Assembly (NCBI GenBank): GCA_947628765.1
Contig: CANRBD010000019.1
Span: 1-14,540 of the forward strand
DNA from: an uncultured Bacilli bacterium
GTDB lineage: Bacteria > Bacillota_I > Bacilli_A > RF39 > UBA660
DNA length: 14,540 nucleotides
Reading direction: 5' to 3'
Shown: positions 1 through 6,267 of the stretch, in pieces
Numbering within the stretch: the first letter of the stretch is position 1
Layout: each line of letters begins with the position of its first letter
Translations under genes and position numbers: made by a program
Notes under the pieces: model-generated
Database searches by the model: none
What the model was told of the DNA's origin: nothing
What the model saw: only the letters and a program-made list of their open reading frames with translations

Positions 1-169
1 AACGATCACGATTTATCCAATCTGGCATTTTAGGATTTATATGCATATGTTTAGCATATAAAGTATATAAAATTGGGGCGGCCGATAAAACTATTCCGGG
101 ATGGCCACTACCAGCTTCTTGTATCATATCAATACCGAGTGATTTTAAATTTACTAGTGCATCATTCAT
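1..169 (-). CDS. tkt: Transketolase, N-terminal fragment (gene runs off the window)
   Basis: Transketolase is a thiamine-diphosphate enzyme of the non-oxidative pentose phosphate pathway that moves two-carbon units between sugar phosphates. Only the first 56 residues are here, and the rest lies beyond base 1. They carry the family's opening: IDMIQEAGSGHPGIVLSAAP (residues 13-32), with the SGHPG motif whose histidine lies near the cofactor and substrate, then NPKMPDWINRDR (45-56). The ATG at 169 is preceded by GAGGGG six bases upstream. An ATG two codons downstream (165) is less well placed. The gene follows the small SOS peptide gene after 54 bases with no clear terminator, so read-through from the LexA-controlled promoter is possible. 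In B. subtilis tkt also lies just beyond the yneA operon, which supports the call. Confidence 0.93.
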   Translation of the reverse strand, partial: MNDALVNLKSLGIDMIQEAGSGHPGIVLSAAPILYTLYAKHMHINPKMPDWINRDR

Positions 170-223
170 AGCGATCCCCTCGATTTTAATTATATCAAAA
201 TCAGTGGGATTTGAAAACTATAA

Positions 224-355
224 TTAAGCATTTGCCGAGATTAAATTTTCGTTTGTTTCTTCGAAACTATTATTATTTTCTATTCCTCCAATATAAGATA
301 CTCCTAAAATCATCACAATTAATAAAATTGTTGCTTTGTTTTTTAAAATTTCCAT
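224..355 (-). CDS. 43-residue single-pass membrane peptide, LexA-controlled; possible YneA/SosA-like division inhibitor
   Basis: This short gene starts at ATG 355 with AGGAGG eight bases upstream; the alternative ATG at 362 is only one base from that site. The product has a short basic start (MEILKNK), one hydrophobic segment at about residues 8-25 (ATILLIVMILGVSYIGGI) and an acidic, Asn/Glu-rich tail ending in SANA. That pattern predicts N-in, C-out topology. It is divergent from lexA, and a LexA box fills the spacer of its promoter. In B. subtilis the divergent lexA neighbour is yneA, and in Staphylococcus it is sosA; both encode SOS-induced single-pass proteins that block septation. Here there is no LysM domain and the protein is under half the length of YneA. 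Position, control and topology support an SOS membrane effector. Division inhibition is inferred. It could also be a small toxin-like or stress peptide. Confidence 0.72.
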   Translation of the reverse strand: MEILKNKATILLIVMILGVSYIGGIENNNSFEETNENLISANA

Positions 356-379
356 TTTTCATTCCTCCTTCTTGTCTTA

Positions 380-408
380 ATCTTAACACGAACATTTATT
401 CGTGTCAA
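380..408 (-). promoter_or_regulatory. Sigma-A promoter of the 43-residue peptide gene
   Basis: On the minus strand, TTGACA (408-403) is followed by a 17-base spacer and TAAGAT (385-380). The spacer consists almost entirely of LexA box 1, so bound LexA would cover both hexamers. Both hexamers and the spacer length match the opposing lexA promoter. Confidence 0.8.
389..402. promoter_or_regulatory. LexA box 1 (operator in the peptide-gene promoter)
   Basis: CGAACATTTATTCG fits the Bacillota LexA consensus CGAACRNRYGTTYG with two mismatches. It sits in a longer palindrome whose seven-base arms (ACACGAA and TTCGTGT, 386-405) pair perfectly. It lies exactly between the -35 and -10 of the minus-strand promoter. 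Confidence 0.82.
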
Positions 409-416
409 TGAATTTC

Positions 417-430
417 CGAACAAAAGTTTG
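417..430. promoter_or_regulatory. LexA box 2 (operator in the lexA promoter)
   Basis: CGAACAAAAGTTTG matches the LexA consensus with one mismatch. Its last three bases overlap the -35 hexamer of lexA, as expected for autorepression. The centre-to-centre distance to box 1 is 28 bases, a little under three helical turns. Confidence 0.85.
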
Positions 431-456
431 ACAAGTTTACAAAAATGTGTTAAGAT
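428..456 (+). promoter_or_regulatory. Sigma-A promoter of lexA
   Basis: TTGACA (428-433), a 17-base spacer and TAAGAT (451-456) lie 26 bases before the lexA start codon. The -35 overlaps LexA box 2. Confidence 0.83.
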
Positions 457-482
457 GGGATTGAAAGTAAAGGAGGAGTTAT

Positions 483-1100
483 ATGGAAAAACTTACCAAT
501 CGTCAAAAAGATGTTTTAGATTACATTAAATCATACATTGTATCACACGGCTATCCACCTACAGTTAGGGAAATTGGAGCTGCTTTAGATACTTCATCAC
601 CGGCAACTATTCATGCCCATTTAAAAAATCTTGAAAAGAAAGGATTTATCCGTAAAGACTTTTCAAAAAATCGCGCTATCGAACTTTTAGTTGAAAATGA
701 ATATGTTTCAAACGATGATAAAGTAATCGAAGTACCATTACTTGGAAAAATTACTGCGGGCTCTCCTATTGAAGCCATTGAAATGCCTGATGAATACTTT
801 AGTTTACCAGCTTATTTACTTCCTAAAGGTAAAGAAGTATTTACTTTAAAAGTAAGTGGCGAAAGTATGATTAATGCCGGAATTTTGGATGGAGATGTCG
901 TTATTGTCGAAAGAAAAAATACGGCACATAATGGAGACATCGTTGTGGCTATGACTGATGAAAACGAGGTCACTTTAAAAACTTATTATAAAGAACAAAC
1001 CCATTTTAGATTACAACCGGAAAATGATACCATGGCACCAATTATTTTAGATAATGTAACTATCCTTGGTAAAGCCATTGGTTTATATCGTAAAATATAA
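483..1100 (+). CDS. lexA: LexA, SOS response repressor and self-cleaving protease
   Basis: LexA represses DNA-damage genes and is inactivated by RecA-stimulated self-cleavage. At 205 residues it has the usual family length. The N-terminal winged helix is clear (LTNRQKDVLDYIKSYI at 4-19, then YPPTVREIGAALDTSSPATI at 24-43). The C-terminal S24 peptidase domain holds the Ala92-Gly93 cleavage site (ITAGSPIEA), the catalytic serine in SGESM (Ser128) and the catalytic lysine in EVTLKTYYKE (Lys166). All three elements are intact, so the protein should be functional. The ATG has AGGAGG six bases upstream. Two LexA boxes before the gene indicate autoregulation together with the divergent 43-residue peptide gene. 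A strong terminator follows the stop codon at once, so lexA is probably transcribed alone. Confidence 0.98.
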   Translation: MEKLTNRQKDVLDYIKSYIVSHGYPPTVREIGAALDTSSPATIHAHLKNLEKKGFIRKDFSKNRAIELLVENEYVSNDDKVIEVPLLGKITAGSPIEAIEMPDEYFSLPAYLLPKGKEVFTLKVSGESMINAGILDGDVVIVERKNTAHNGDIVVAMTDENEVTLKTYYKEQTHFRLQPENDTMAPIILDNVTILGKAIGLYRKI

Positions 1101-1122
1101 AAGCGTTTAAACGCTTTTTTTT
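1099..1122 (+). terminator. Rho-independent terminator of lexA
   Basis: The palindrome AAAGCGTTTAAACGCTTT (1100-1117) is followed by an unbroken run of T to 1122. It begins on the last bases of the lexA stop codon. Confidence 0.88.
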
Positions 1123-1148
1123 CAATTAAAAAGAGCTTAAAAGCTCTT
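1123..1148 (-). terminator. Probable terminator of lysS
   Basis: AAGAGCT and AGCTCTT pair around a four-base loop (1131-1148), overlapping the lysS stop codon. On the minus strand the 3' arm continues as TTTTT, then AATTG. The T-tract is shorter than that of the neighbouring lexA terminator. The two hairpins together insulate the convergent genes. Confidence 0.7.
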
Positions 1149-2625
1149 AATTTTTGTTTCGCATGTGTGGGAATAGAATAACTTCTCTGACGGTATCACA
1201 GCCGGTTACAAGCATAACTAACCTATCAATACCAATTCCCATACCTCCAGCTGGAGGCATACCATATTCTAATGCTTCAACGAAATCCATATCCATTTCG
1301 TTAGCTTCTTCATTTCCTAGTTCTCTTTCTTTAAGTTGATTTTCAAATCTTTCATATTGATCGATAGGATCATTAAGTTCGGTAAAGGCATTTCCATATT
1401 CCATGCCATCAATAAATAATTCAAATCTTTCAGTATATCTTGGATCTTCGCTTTTTCTTGCAAGCGGGCTAATTTCAATTGGGTGACCATAGACAAAAGT
1501 AGGTTCAATAATCGTGTCTTCAACAAATTCCTCAAAGAAAGCATTAACGATATGTCCAAAGCCAAAATGTTCTTCAAGTTCAATATTATGTCTTTTGGCG
1601 ATTTCTTTAGCTTCATCTAAAGTCATTTCTTTCCAGAAATCAACACCAGTTTTTTCTTTAATTAAATCAACCATATGCGCTCTTTTGTATGGTGGTTTTA
1701 AATCTAATTCTTTACCACGATAAGTAATATTATAAGTACCATTAATTTCCATACATACGCTACTTACAATTCCTTCAGCAACATCCATCATACCTTCTAA
1801 ATCGCTATAAGCTTTATAAAGTTCGATTGAGGTAAATTCTGGATTATGGGTGCGATCTACACCTTCATTTCTAAAGATACGGCCGATTTCATAAACCGCA
1901 TCCATACCACCAACTAATAATTTTTTAAGTGGAAGCTCTGTAGCAATTCTTAAATAAAATGGCATATCTAAAGCATTATGATGAGTGACAAATGGTCTAG
2001 CGGCCGCCCCACCTAAAATTGGATTTAAAATAGGTGTTTCTACTTCTACATAACCTAAATCATCTAAATATTTCTGAATAGTTCTAATTATTTTAGGACG
2101 CGCAAAAGCGACTTTTCGAGCTTCTTCATTCATGATTAAATCAACATATCTTCTTCTAAATCTTTCTTCAACATCAGTTAAACCATGGAATTTTTCAGGA
2201 AGAGGTTTTAAAGCCTTTACAATATGAATATAGTTGGTTGCATGAACTGAAAGTTCACCAGTATTAGTTTTAAATACATAACCTTCAATACCAACAATAT
2301 CACCAATATCTGAAGCTTTAAATAAATCGTAAGCTTCTTCACCTACATTATCTAATCTAATATATATTTGAATTTGACCATATTTATCTTGAATGTGAAA
2401 GAATCCCGCTTTTCCATTACGCCTTTTTGTCATGATTCTACCGGCGATTACTACTTCATCTTTAATTTCTTCTAACTCTTCTTTGGTTTGTTCAAGGTGA
2501 TTATCCTTAATAATCTTGGAATTAGATGTAATATCTATTTTATCTCCAAAAGGCTTAATTCCTTTCTCTTTTAAAGCATTAACTTTTTCACGTCTGACCT
2601 TTTCTTGTTCCGTAAACTCTCGCAT
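1147..2625 (-). CDS. lysS: Lysyl-tRNA synthetase, class II
   Basis: This cytoplasmic enzyme attaches lysine to tRNA-Lys using ATP. At 492 residues it matches bacterial LysS length. The N-terminal OB-fold anticodon-binding domain spans about residues 57-140 (VVIAGRIMTKRRNGKAGFFH). The class II catalytic core follows: motif 1 around VEVETPILNPILGGAAARPF (193-212), motif 2 at GRIFRNEGVDRTHNPEF (248-264) and motif 3 at GMGIGIDRLVML (461-472) with its conserved arginine at 468. The ATG at 2625 is preceded by GAGGAGGG. Genes on both sides are separated by hairpins, so lysS looks monocistronic. I saw no T-box in the 218 bases before it, unlike thrS nearby. No key residue appears to be missing. Confidence 0.98.
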   Translation of the reverse strand: MREFTEQEKVRREKVNALKEKGIKPFGDKIDITSNSKIIKDNHLEQTKEELEEIKDEVVIAGRIMTKRRNGKAGFFHIQDKYGQIQIYIRLDNVGEEAYDLFKASDIGDIVGIEGYVFKTNTGELSVHATNYIHIVKALKPLPEKFHGLTDVEERFRRRYVDLIMNEEARKVAFARPKIIRTIQKYLDDLGYVEVETPILNPILGGAAARPFVTHHNALDMPFYLRIATELPLKKLLVGGMDAVYEIGRIFRNEGVDRTHNPEFTSIELYKAYSDLEGMMDVAEGIVSSVCMEINGTYNITYRGKELDLKPPYKRAHMVDLIKEKTGVDFWKEMTLDEAKEIAKRHNIELEEHFGFGHIVNAFFEEFVEDTIIEPTFVYGHPIEISPLARKSEDPRYTERFELFIDGMEYGNAFTELNDPIDQYERFENQLKERELGNEEANEMDMDFVEALEYGMPPAGGMGIGIDRLVMLVTGCDTVREVILFPHMRNKN

Positions 2626-2655
2626 ATTCTTCCCTCCTCAAGGTTTTCTTTGATA

Positions 2656-2661
2656 ATTATA
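2656..2661 (-). promoter_or_regulatory. Candidate -10 element of lysS
   Basis: TATAAT lies on the minus strand about 30 bases before the lysS ATG, just after the thrS terminator. No convincing -35 is seen at 17 bases; the stretch is T-rich. Offered because lysS needs a promoter here and this is the best hexamer. Confidence 0.45.
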
Positions 2662-2682
2662 TCAAAAAATAAGAGAAAATAA

Positions 2683-2705
2683 AAGGATAATTGTTATTTA
2701 TCCTT
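2683..2705 (-). terminator. Rho-independent terminator of the thrS operon
   Basis: On the minus strand AAGGATAA and TTATCCTT pair perfectly around a seven-base loop and are followed by TTATTTT. It lies about 140 bases past the thrS stop codon and shortly before the lysS -10. Confidence 0.75.
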
Positions 2706-2843
2706 AATTTTTTTGGCATTTTTTACTTTTATCTTTTGGCTAAAATGATTAAATAAAGCTTCTTTAGCTGAAAATTAATTTATCATAATCGGCAATAGTT
2801 TTTATTTAATGCTTTCTTTTTAGGCAGCCTCTAAAACATTCAT
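2706..2843 (-). other. thrS-lysS spacer, possibly with a decayed coding remnant
   Basis: No intact gene is seen here. On the minus strand, one frame reads FSAKEALFNHFSQKIK and continues lysine-rich to a TAA at 2696-2694, but a stop codon precedes it and there is no start. Another frame upstream reads KTIADYDKLIFS between stops. Joined by a frame change, these look mildly protein-like and may be the tail of a lost gene. Chance in AT-rich DNA is equally possible. Confidence 0.25.
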
Positions 2844-4601
2844 TTAATTATAGCTTTTATTCTTTATTTCAAGTTTAATTAAATTAATAAATTCTTCTTT
2901 CGTAACATTAACAGTTTCTTCAGTGCCATATTTACGATAACTGATAGTCTTAGAATCTCTTTCCTTATCGCCAATGATTAGAGAATAAGGAATTTTTTTA
3001 GTTACACTTTCACGCATACGATAACCTAACTTTTCATCACGACTATCTAAGTTTACTCTAATTCCTTCAGCCATTAATAAATCATATAATTCCTTTGAAT
3101 AATCTAAATGATATTCATTATTTACCGGAATAATATTTATTTGAACAGGTGCGAGCCAAAGTGGAAAAGCACCTTTAGTTTCTTCGATTAAATAGGCAAT
3201 AAATCTATCAAGGGAACCTAATATCGCTCGATGAATAACAACTGGTGTTTGTTTTTCGCCATTAGAATCAATATAGGTTAAATCAAATTTTTGTGGTAAA
3301 CAAAAATCTAACTGACAAGTTGATAAGGTTATTTCATTACCAACCGCTGGCTTAACTTGAACATCTAATTTAGGGCCATAAAAAGCGGCTTCACCTATCT
3401 TTTCTTCATATTCAATACCAATATCATTTAAAACTTTGCGAAGCATGCTTTCCGCTTCATCCCACATTTTGTCATCTTGATAGTATTTCACTTTATCTTG
3501 AGGGTCCCTTAACGAAAGCTCAAAATGATAATCCGTGATATTAAAATCATGATAAACATCTAAAATTAAATCAACAACTTCTTTGAACTGATCTTTTATT
3601 TGATCTATAGTGACAAATAAATGGGCATCATTTTGGCAAAAATGTCTTGCTCTTTCAATACCTTTTAAAGCTCCGGAAGCTTCATAACGAAAGTCAGGAG
3701 CAATTTCACCAATTTTTATTGGTAAATCTTTATATGAATGAAGTGAGTTTTTAAAAATCATCATATGATGTGGACAGTTCATAGGTCTTAAAACAAATTC
3801 TTCATTATCAATTTTCATCGCTGGAAACATATCATCTTTATAATGCTCCCAATGCCCAGAAGTTTTATATAGTTCCGTGTTACCTAAACAAGGTGTTTTT
3901 ACATGTTTATAGCCTAGTTTAATTTCTTTTTGTTTGATATAGTTTTCAAGTTCACTCCAAATGATATAACCATTAGGCAAGAACATTGGAAGACCCCTAC
4001 CCACTAAATCATCATTCATAAAAATACCTAGTTCTTTTCCAAGTTTACGGTGGTCACGAGCTTTCGCTTCTTCTAATTCATGTAGGTGTTTTTCCAAATC
4101 TTCCTCATTTTCAAAACAAATACCATAAATTCTTTGAAGGACCTTATTATTGGAATCACCTTTATAATAAGCACCACTTACTTTTAAAAGTTTAAAATGT
4201 TTTAAAAGTTTAGTGCTTTTAACATGCGGACCACGACATAAATCGGTAAAGTCATCTTGCCTATAGGCTGAGATAACTTCATCTTCTTTCATATTTTCGA
4301 TTAAATCAATTTTATAAGGGTCATCTTTAAACATTTCTAAAGCTTCTTCTTTTGAAAGTTCAAGACGTTTAATTAATTTATCAGACTTTGCGATTTTTTT
4401 CATTTCGCGCGTAATTTTATCTAAATCCTCTTCAGTAATAACTTTATCACCTAAGTCGATATCATAATAAAAGCCTTCGGTAATAACTGGCCCTACCCAA
4501 AATTTAGCTTCCGGATATAAATGTTTGACGGCATGCGCGAGTAAATGAGCACAGCTATGGTTAAGAACACTTAAAGTTTCATTTTCTTTAATATTAATCA
4601 T
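2844..4601 (-). CDS. thrS: Threonyl-tRNA synthetase lacking the N-terminal TGS domain
   Basis: It attaches threonine to tRNA-Thr and hydrolyses mischarged seryl-tRNA. At 585 residues it is shorter than the roughly 640 of typical bacterial enzymes because the protein begins almost at the editing domain. The TGS domain of about 60 residues is absent. Editing residues are intact: HSCAH (His15, His19) and CRGPH (Cys122, His126). The catalytic core has zinc ligands Cys276 (MNCPHH), His327 (NDAHLF) and His457 (VIHRAILGSLDR), plus motif 2 around FRYEASGALKGIERARHF (304-321). The anticodon-binding domain follows to the end. AGGAGG lies four bases before the ATG at 4601. An in-frame TAA 12 bases upstream rules out a longer start. 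It is the second gene of a T-box operon. Confidence 0.97.
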   Translation of the reverse strand: MINIKENETLSVLNHSCAHLLAHAVKHLYPEAKFWVGPVITEGFYYDIDLGDKVITEEDLDKITREMKKIAKSDKLIKRLELSKEEALEMFKDDPYKIDLIENMKEDEVISAYRQDDFTDLCRGPHVKSTKLLKHFKLLKVSGAYYKGDSNNKVLQRIYGICFENEEDLEKHLHELEEAKARDHRKLGKELGIFMNDDLVGRGLPMFLPNGYIIWSELENYIKQKEIKLGYKHVKTPCLGNTELYKTSGHWEHYKDDMFPAMKIDNEEFVLRPMNCPHHMMIFKNSLHSYKDLPIKIGEIAPDFRYEASGALKGIERARHFCQNDAHLFVTIDQIKDQFKEVVDLILDVYHDFNITDYHFELSLRDPQDKVKYYQDDKMWDEAESMLRKVLNDIGIEYEEKIGEAAFYGPKLDVQVKPAVGNEITLSTCQLDFCLPQKFDLTYIDSNGEKQTPVVIHRAILGSLDRFIAYLIEETKGAFPLWLAPVQINIIPVNNEYHLDYSKELYDLLMAEGIRVNLDSRDEKLGYRMRESVTKKIPYSLIIGDKERDSKTISYRKYGTEETVNVTKEEFINLIKLEIKNKSYN

Positions 4602-4613
4602 ATTTCCTCCTTT

Positions 4614-4919
4614 TTATTTATGTTTACTATTTAAAATTTCATTAAAATACAGAGCTTGTGGATTACGATATGGAGCTGAATTATCATGGCCATCTCTTAC
4701 TAATAAAGTATTTCCACATTTTAAAGATTCAATAGTTACTTCTTCAAATGGCAATGAATTAAGATTTATGCCATACCCTTCTTTGCAGATAATTTTTAAT
4801 TCTTTGTGCGAAAGTGTAGATAATCTATTAAGAATCGCCTCATTATCCATTCCATAATAATCTCTTAAAAATTGTTGAATGGATATCATTGTTTGTTTTT
4901 TAATTTCGTTTTTTTTCAT
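4614..4919 (-). CDS. Unrecognised 101-residue protein, first gene of the T-box/thrS operon
   Basis: I do not recognise this family. The start is taken at ATG 4919, five bases after AGGAGG. The adjacent ATG at 4922 is only two bases from it, and any start further upstream would lie in the T-box terminator. The protein is soluble, without signal or membrane segments. Its first half looks helical (IKKQTMISIQQFLRDYYG, then EAILNRLSTLSHKELKIIC), and the second half has GINLNSLPFEEVTIESLKCG and a polar tail DGHDNSAPYRNPQALYF. It does not resemble a TGS domain, although ThrRS downstream lacks one. Its stop codon is in frame with thrS and only 12 bases before it, so the two are co-translated or coupled. 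Control by threonyl-tRNA suggests a role in threonine use or tRNA handling, but that is inference from position. Confidence 0.8.
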   Translation of the reverse strand: MKKNEIKKQTMISIQQFLRDYYGMDNEAILNRLSTLSHKELKIICKEGYGINLNSLPFEEVTIESLKCGNTLLVRDGHDNSAPYRNPQALYFNEILNSKHK

Positions 4920-4938
4920 CATATCCTCCTTAAAAAAT

Positions 4939-4982
4939 AAAAAAAGATGGTATATCAAGGAGTGCATAAGCACGGTACCATC
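4939..4982 (-). terminator. T-box attenuator terminator
   Basis: GATGGTA (4982-4976) pairs with TACCATC (4952-4946), followed by seven T and further T-rich sequence. The 5' arm is part of the T-box sequence, so antiterminator and terminator exclude each other. A smaller GTGC/GCAC hairpin lies in the loop. Confidence 0.82.
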
Positions 4983-5142
4983 CTTTTATTTACTTAATTT
5001 TGATAACGGTCAAACCGAAACGATTTTCATCGCTAGCTCCAAGGTAGTAATTATTAAAGTTATTTATTTAGTTTCCACTATCCTAAATTCACTTTGAAAC
5101 ACTTTTTAATAATCATGTCCTTTTCAACGCTTTTAAATTTAC
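4939..5142 (-). promoter_or_regulatory. Threonine T-box riboswitch (specifier ACU) controlling the unknown gene and thrS
   Basis: T-box leaders read uncharged tRNA and prevent termination when the amino acid is scarce. The 14-base T-box AGGATGGTACCGTG (4984-4971) matches the AGGGTGGNACCGCG consensus closely. Stem I can be drawn: AAGG (5122-5119) pairs with CCTT (5044-5041) as the lower helix, and ATTATTAAA (5113-5105) pairs with TTTAATAAT (5058-5050) above. Between them the 3' side reads T-ACT-A, placing a threonine codon ACU (5048-5046) followed by the usual purine in the specifier position. The distal loop contains AGGATAGTGGAAACT, like the GNUG-GAA region of known leaders. An ACC threonine codon overlaps the next position, so threonine specificity holds either way. 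The transcription start at about 5142 is predicted. Confidence 0.88.
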
Positions 5143-5148
5143 ATTATT

Positions 5149-5176
5149 ATTGTATCATATCCCTTATTTTTGTCAA
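5149..5176 (-). promoter_or_regulatory. Promoter of the T-box/thrS operon
   Basis: TTGACA (5176-5171), a 16-base spacer and TACAAT (5154-5149) on the minus strand, directly after the terminator of the upstream thioester pseudogene. Confidence 0.8.
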
Positions 5177-5187
5177 CATTTCCATTT

Positions 5188-5214
5188 AAAAAAGAACTAT
5201 TTTTCATAGTTCTT
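5188..5214 (-). terminator. Rho-independent terminator of the thioester pseudogene
   Basis: AAGAACTAT and ATAGTTCTT pair perfectly around a five-base loop (5214-5192), followed by a T run of six counting the stem end. It overlaps the stop codon. Confidence 0.85.
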
Positions 5215-6143
5215 AAGCTTTTCTATTCCTTTTAGTGCGATAGATAATTATACCAAGACCTAATACAATGATTGAAACACCGGCAGCAATAGAAATCATT
5301 AAAATATCAGCGCCTGTATTTGGTACATTAACTTCTACGGTAGTTATATTTGGTTCAGCAGCTAAATTTATAGTTTTCGCAAGTGGTGTTTCATCACTGT
5401 ATAAACCTACGACTCTTTGATAATCATCATTGGAAGATTTATATATTTTGGCTTTTTTATTTACGCCTTTGGCATTTATTTCAACATTAATCGTTGTTTT
5501 AGCATTTAGTTCATCTGCAGGAACCATAACTTTAAACTTTTCACCATTATTAAATGAAGTTTTAGCATTACCTTGTTCATCGACAATTTTCGTGTTGACT
5601 GTACCACTTCGAATAATAGTATTATATGTATTAATACCGGTTAAAGTTGCTGAAATTAAACGTGATTCATAATAATTGCCATCACTAGTAAGAGCAAGCT
5701 CATTACCTTCAGTATTAACATTTAAAGCATAATTTGAAGTTGGCGTTTGAGCTTTTTTAGCATCAGCGACTAATGGCTTAATATTATTTGGAATTAAGCT
5801 ATAAATATCAGTTCTCGTAGCGGTTCTAAAGGTATCGGTTACATGATTAGATCCTTGATTAGTATCATCTAAATACCACCAAATAGCAGCTTGAGTAATG
5901 ATTTTATCAAGTAGCTTCAGTATTAGATTGTAATGCGAGTTTTTGGTTATCGATACAATATAAACTATCGCCTTCGGTAGTTGTAAAATAAGTAAATCCA
6001 TATTTATTATTTGTAATAGTATCTGATAATACTTCAGCACGTTTTACATGGATAGAATTTGGAGCCGCTAAAGCGACATCAAAATTTAGAGTAAATAACA
6101 TAGCTACGAACATAAATAGCGATAATATCTTGATTTTTTTCAT
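5213..6143 (-). pseudogene. Thioester-domain surface protein, frameshifted by an 83-base deletion
   Basis: This is a broken paralogue of the next gene upstream. The first part (6143-5907) has a signal peptide (MKKIKILSLFMFVAMLF...VALA) and the thioester cysteine motif SLYCIDNQ, then meets TGA TAA. The second part resumes in another frame with ITQAAIWWYLDD, the matching glutamine motif, and continues through a beta-rich domain to VPNTGADI, a membrane segment and the basic tail RTKRNRKA. Against the paralogue, 84 bases (7267-7350) are replaced by one base at 5910, a net loss of 83 that shifts frame and removes the loop between Cys and Gln. Promoter, ribosome site and terminator remain. The ATG at 6040 that opens the downstream frame gives an unrelated start and is probably not used. 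An assembly error is possible. It lacks the 28-residue repeats of its paralogue. Confidence 0.85.
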
Positions 6144-6170
6144 TTTAATCCTCCCGTATCTTATATTATT

Positions 6171-6179
6171 ATTATATCA
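6171..6179 (-). promoter_or_regulatory. Extended -10 promoter of the thioester pseudogene
   Basis: TGATATAAT on the minus strand is a TGn-TATAAT extended -10 about 28 bases before the ATG. No good -35 is seen at 17 bases. A TTGACA further upstream (6230-6225) is too distant to serve this hexamer. Confidence 0.6.
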
Positions 6180-6235
6180 TAGTTAGTTTAAAAAACACAT
6201 TAAAACCCATTTTTGATGTTAAAAAGTGTCAAGAA

Positions 6236-6267
6236 AAAGAGTTATTTACTCTTATAAATAACTCTTT
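6236..6267 (-). terminator. Terminator of the intact thioester-protein gene
   Basis: AAAGAGTTATTTA and TAAATAACTCTTT form a perfect 13-base stem around a six-base loop. On the minus strand it continues TTCTTG, so the T-tract is short but the stem is long. It overlaps the stop codon. Confidence 0.75.

Noticed and set aside
211..411. Rightward 66-residue frame opposite the small membrane peptide gene
   Set aside because: It starts at TTG without a ribosome site, crosses both LexA boxes and promoters, and is antisense to the better supported gene.
1317..1616. Leftward 99-residue frame inside lysS
   Set aside because: It is a shifted frame within a clear synthetase gene, with low-complexity lysine and leucine content and no ribosome site.
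4920..4973. Longer start for the 101-residue protein, from ATG 4973
   Set aside because: That extension is the T-box terminator hairpin and its T-tract read as codons, and the strong AGGAGG lies after it.
5900..5912. UGA as tryptophan rescuing the broken thioester gene
   Set aside because: The TGA is followed at once by TAA, so recoding would not restore the frame. Tryptophans in the window are TGG.
5907..6040. ATG 6040 as a true start for the second half of the broken thioester gene
   Set aside because: The first 46 or so residues are the thioester coding sequence read out of frame, with no signal peptide. The in-frame comparison with the paralogue explains the region as a deletion.
6225..6230. 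TTGACA upstream of the thioester pseudogene as its -35
   Set aside because: There is no -10 at 16-18 bases from it, and the extended TGATATAAT lies far too distant.
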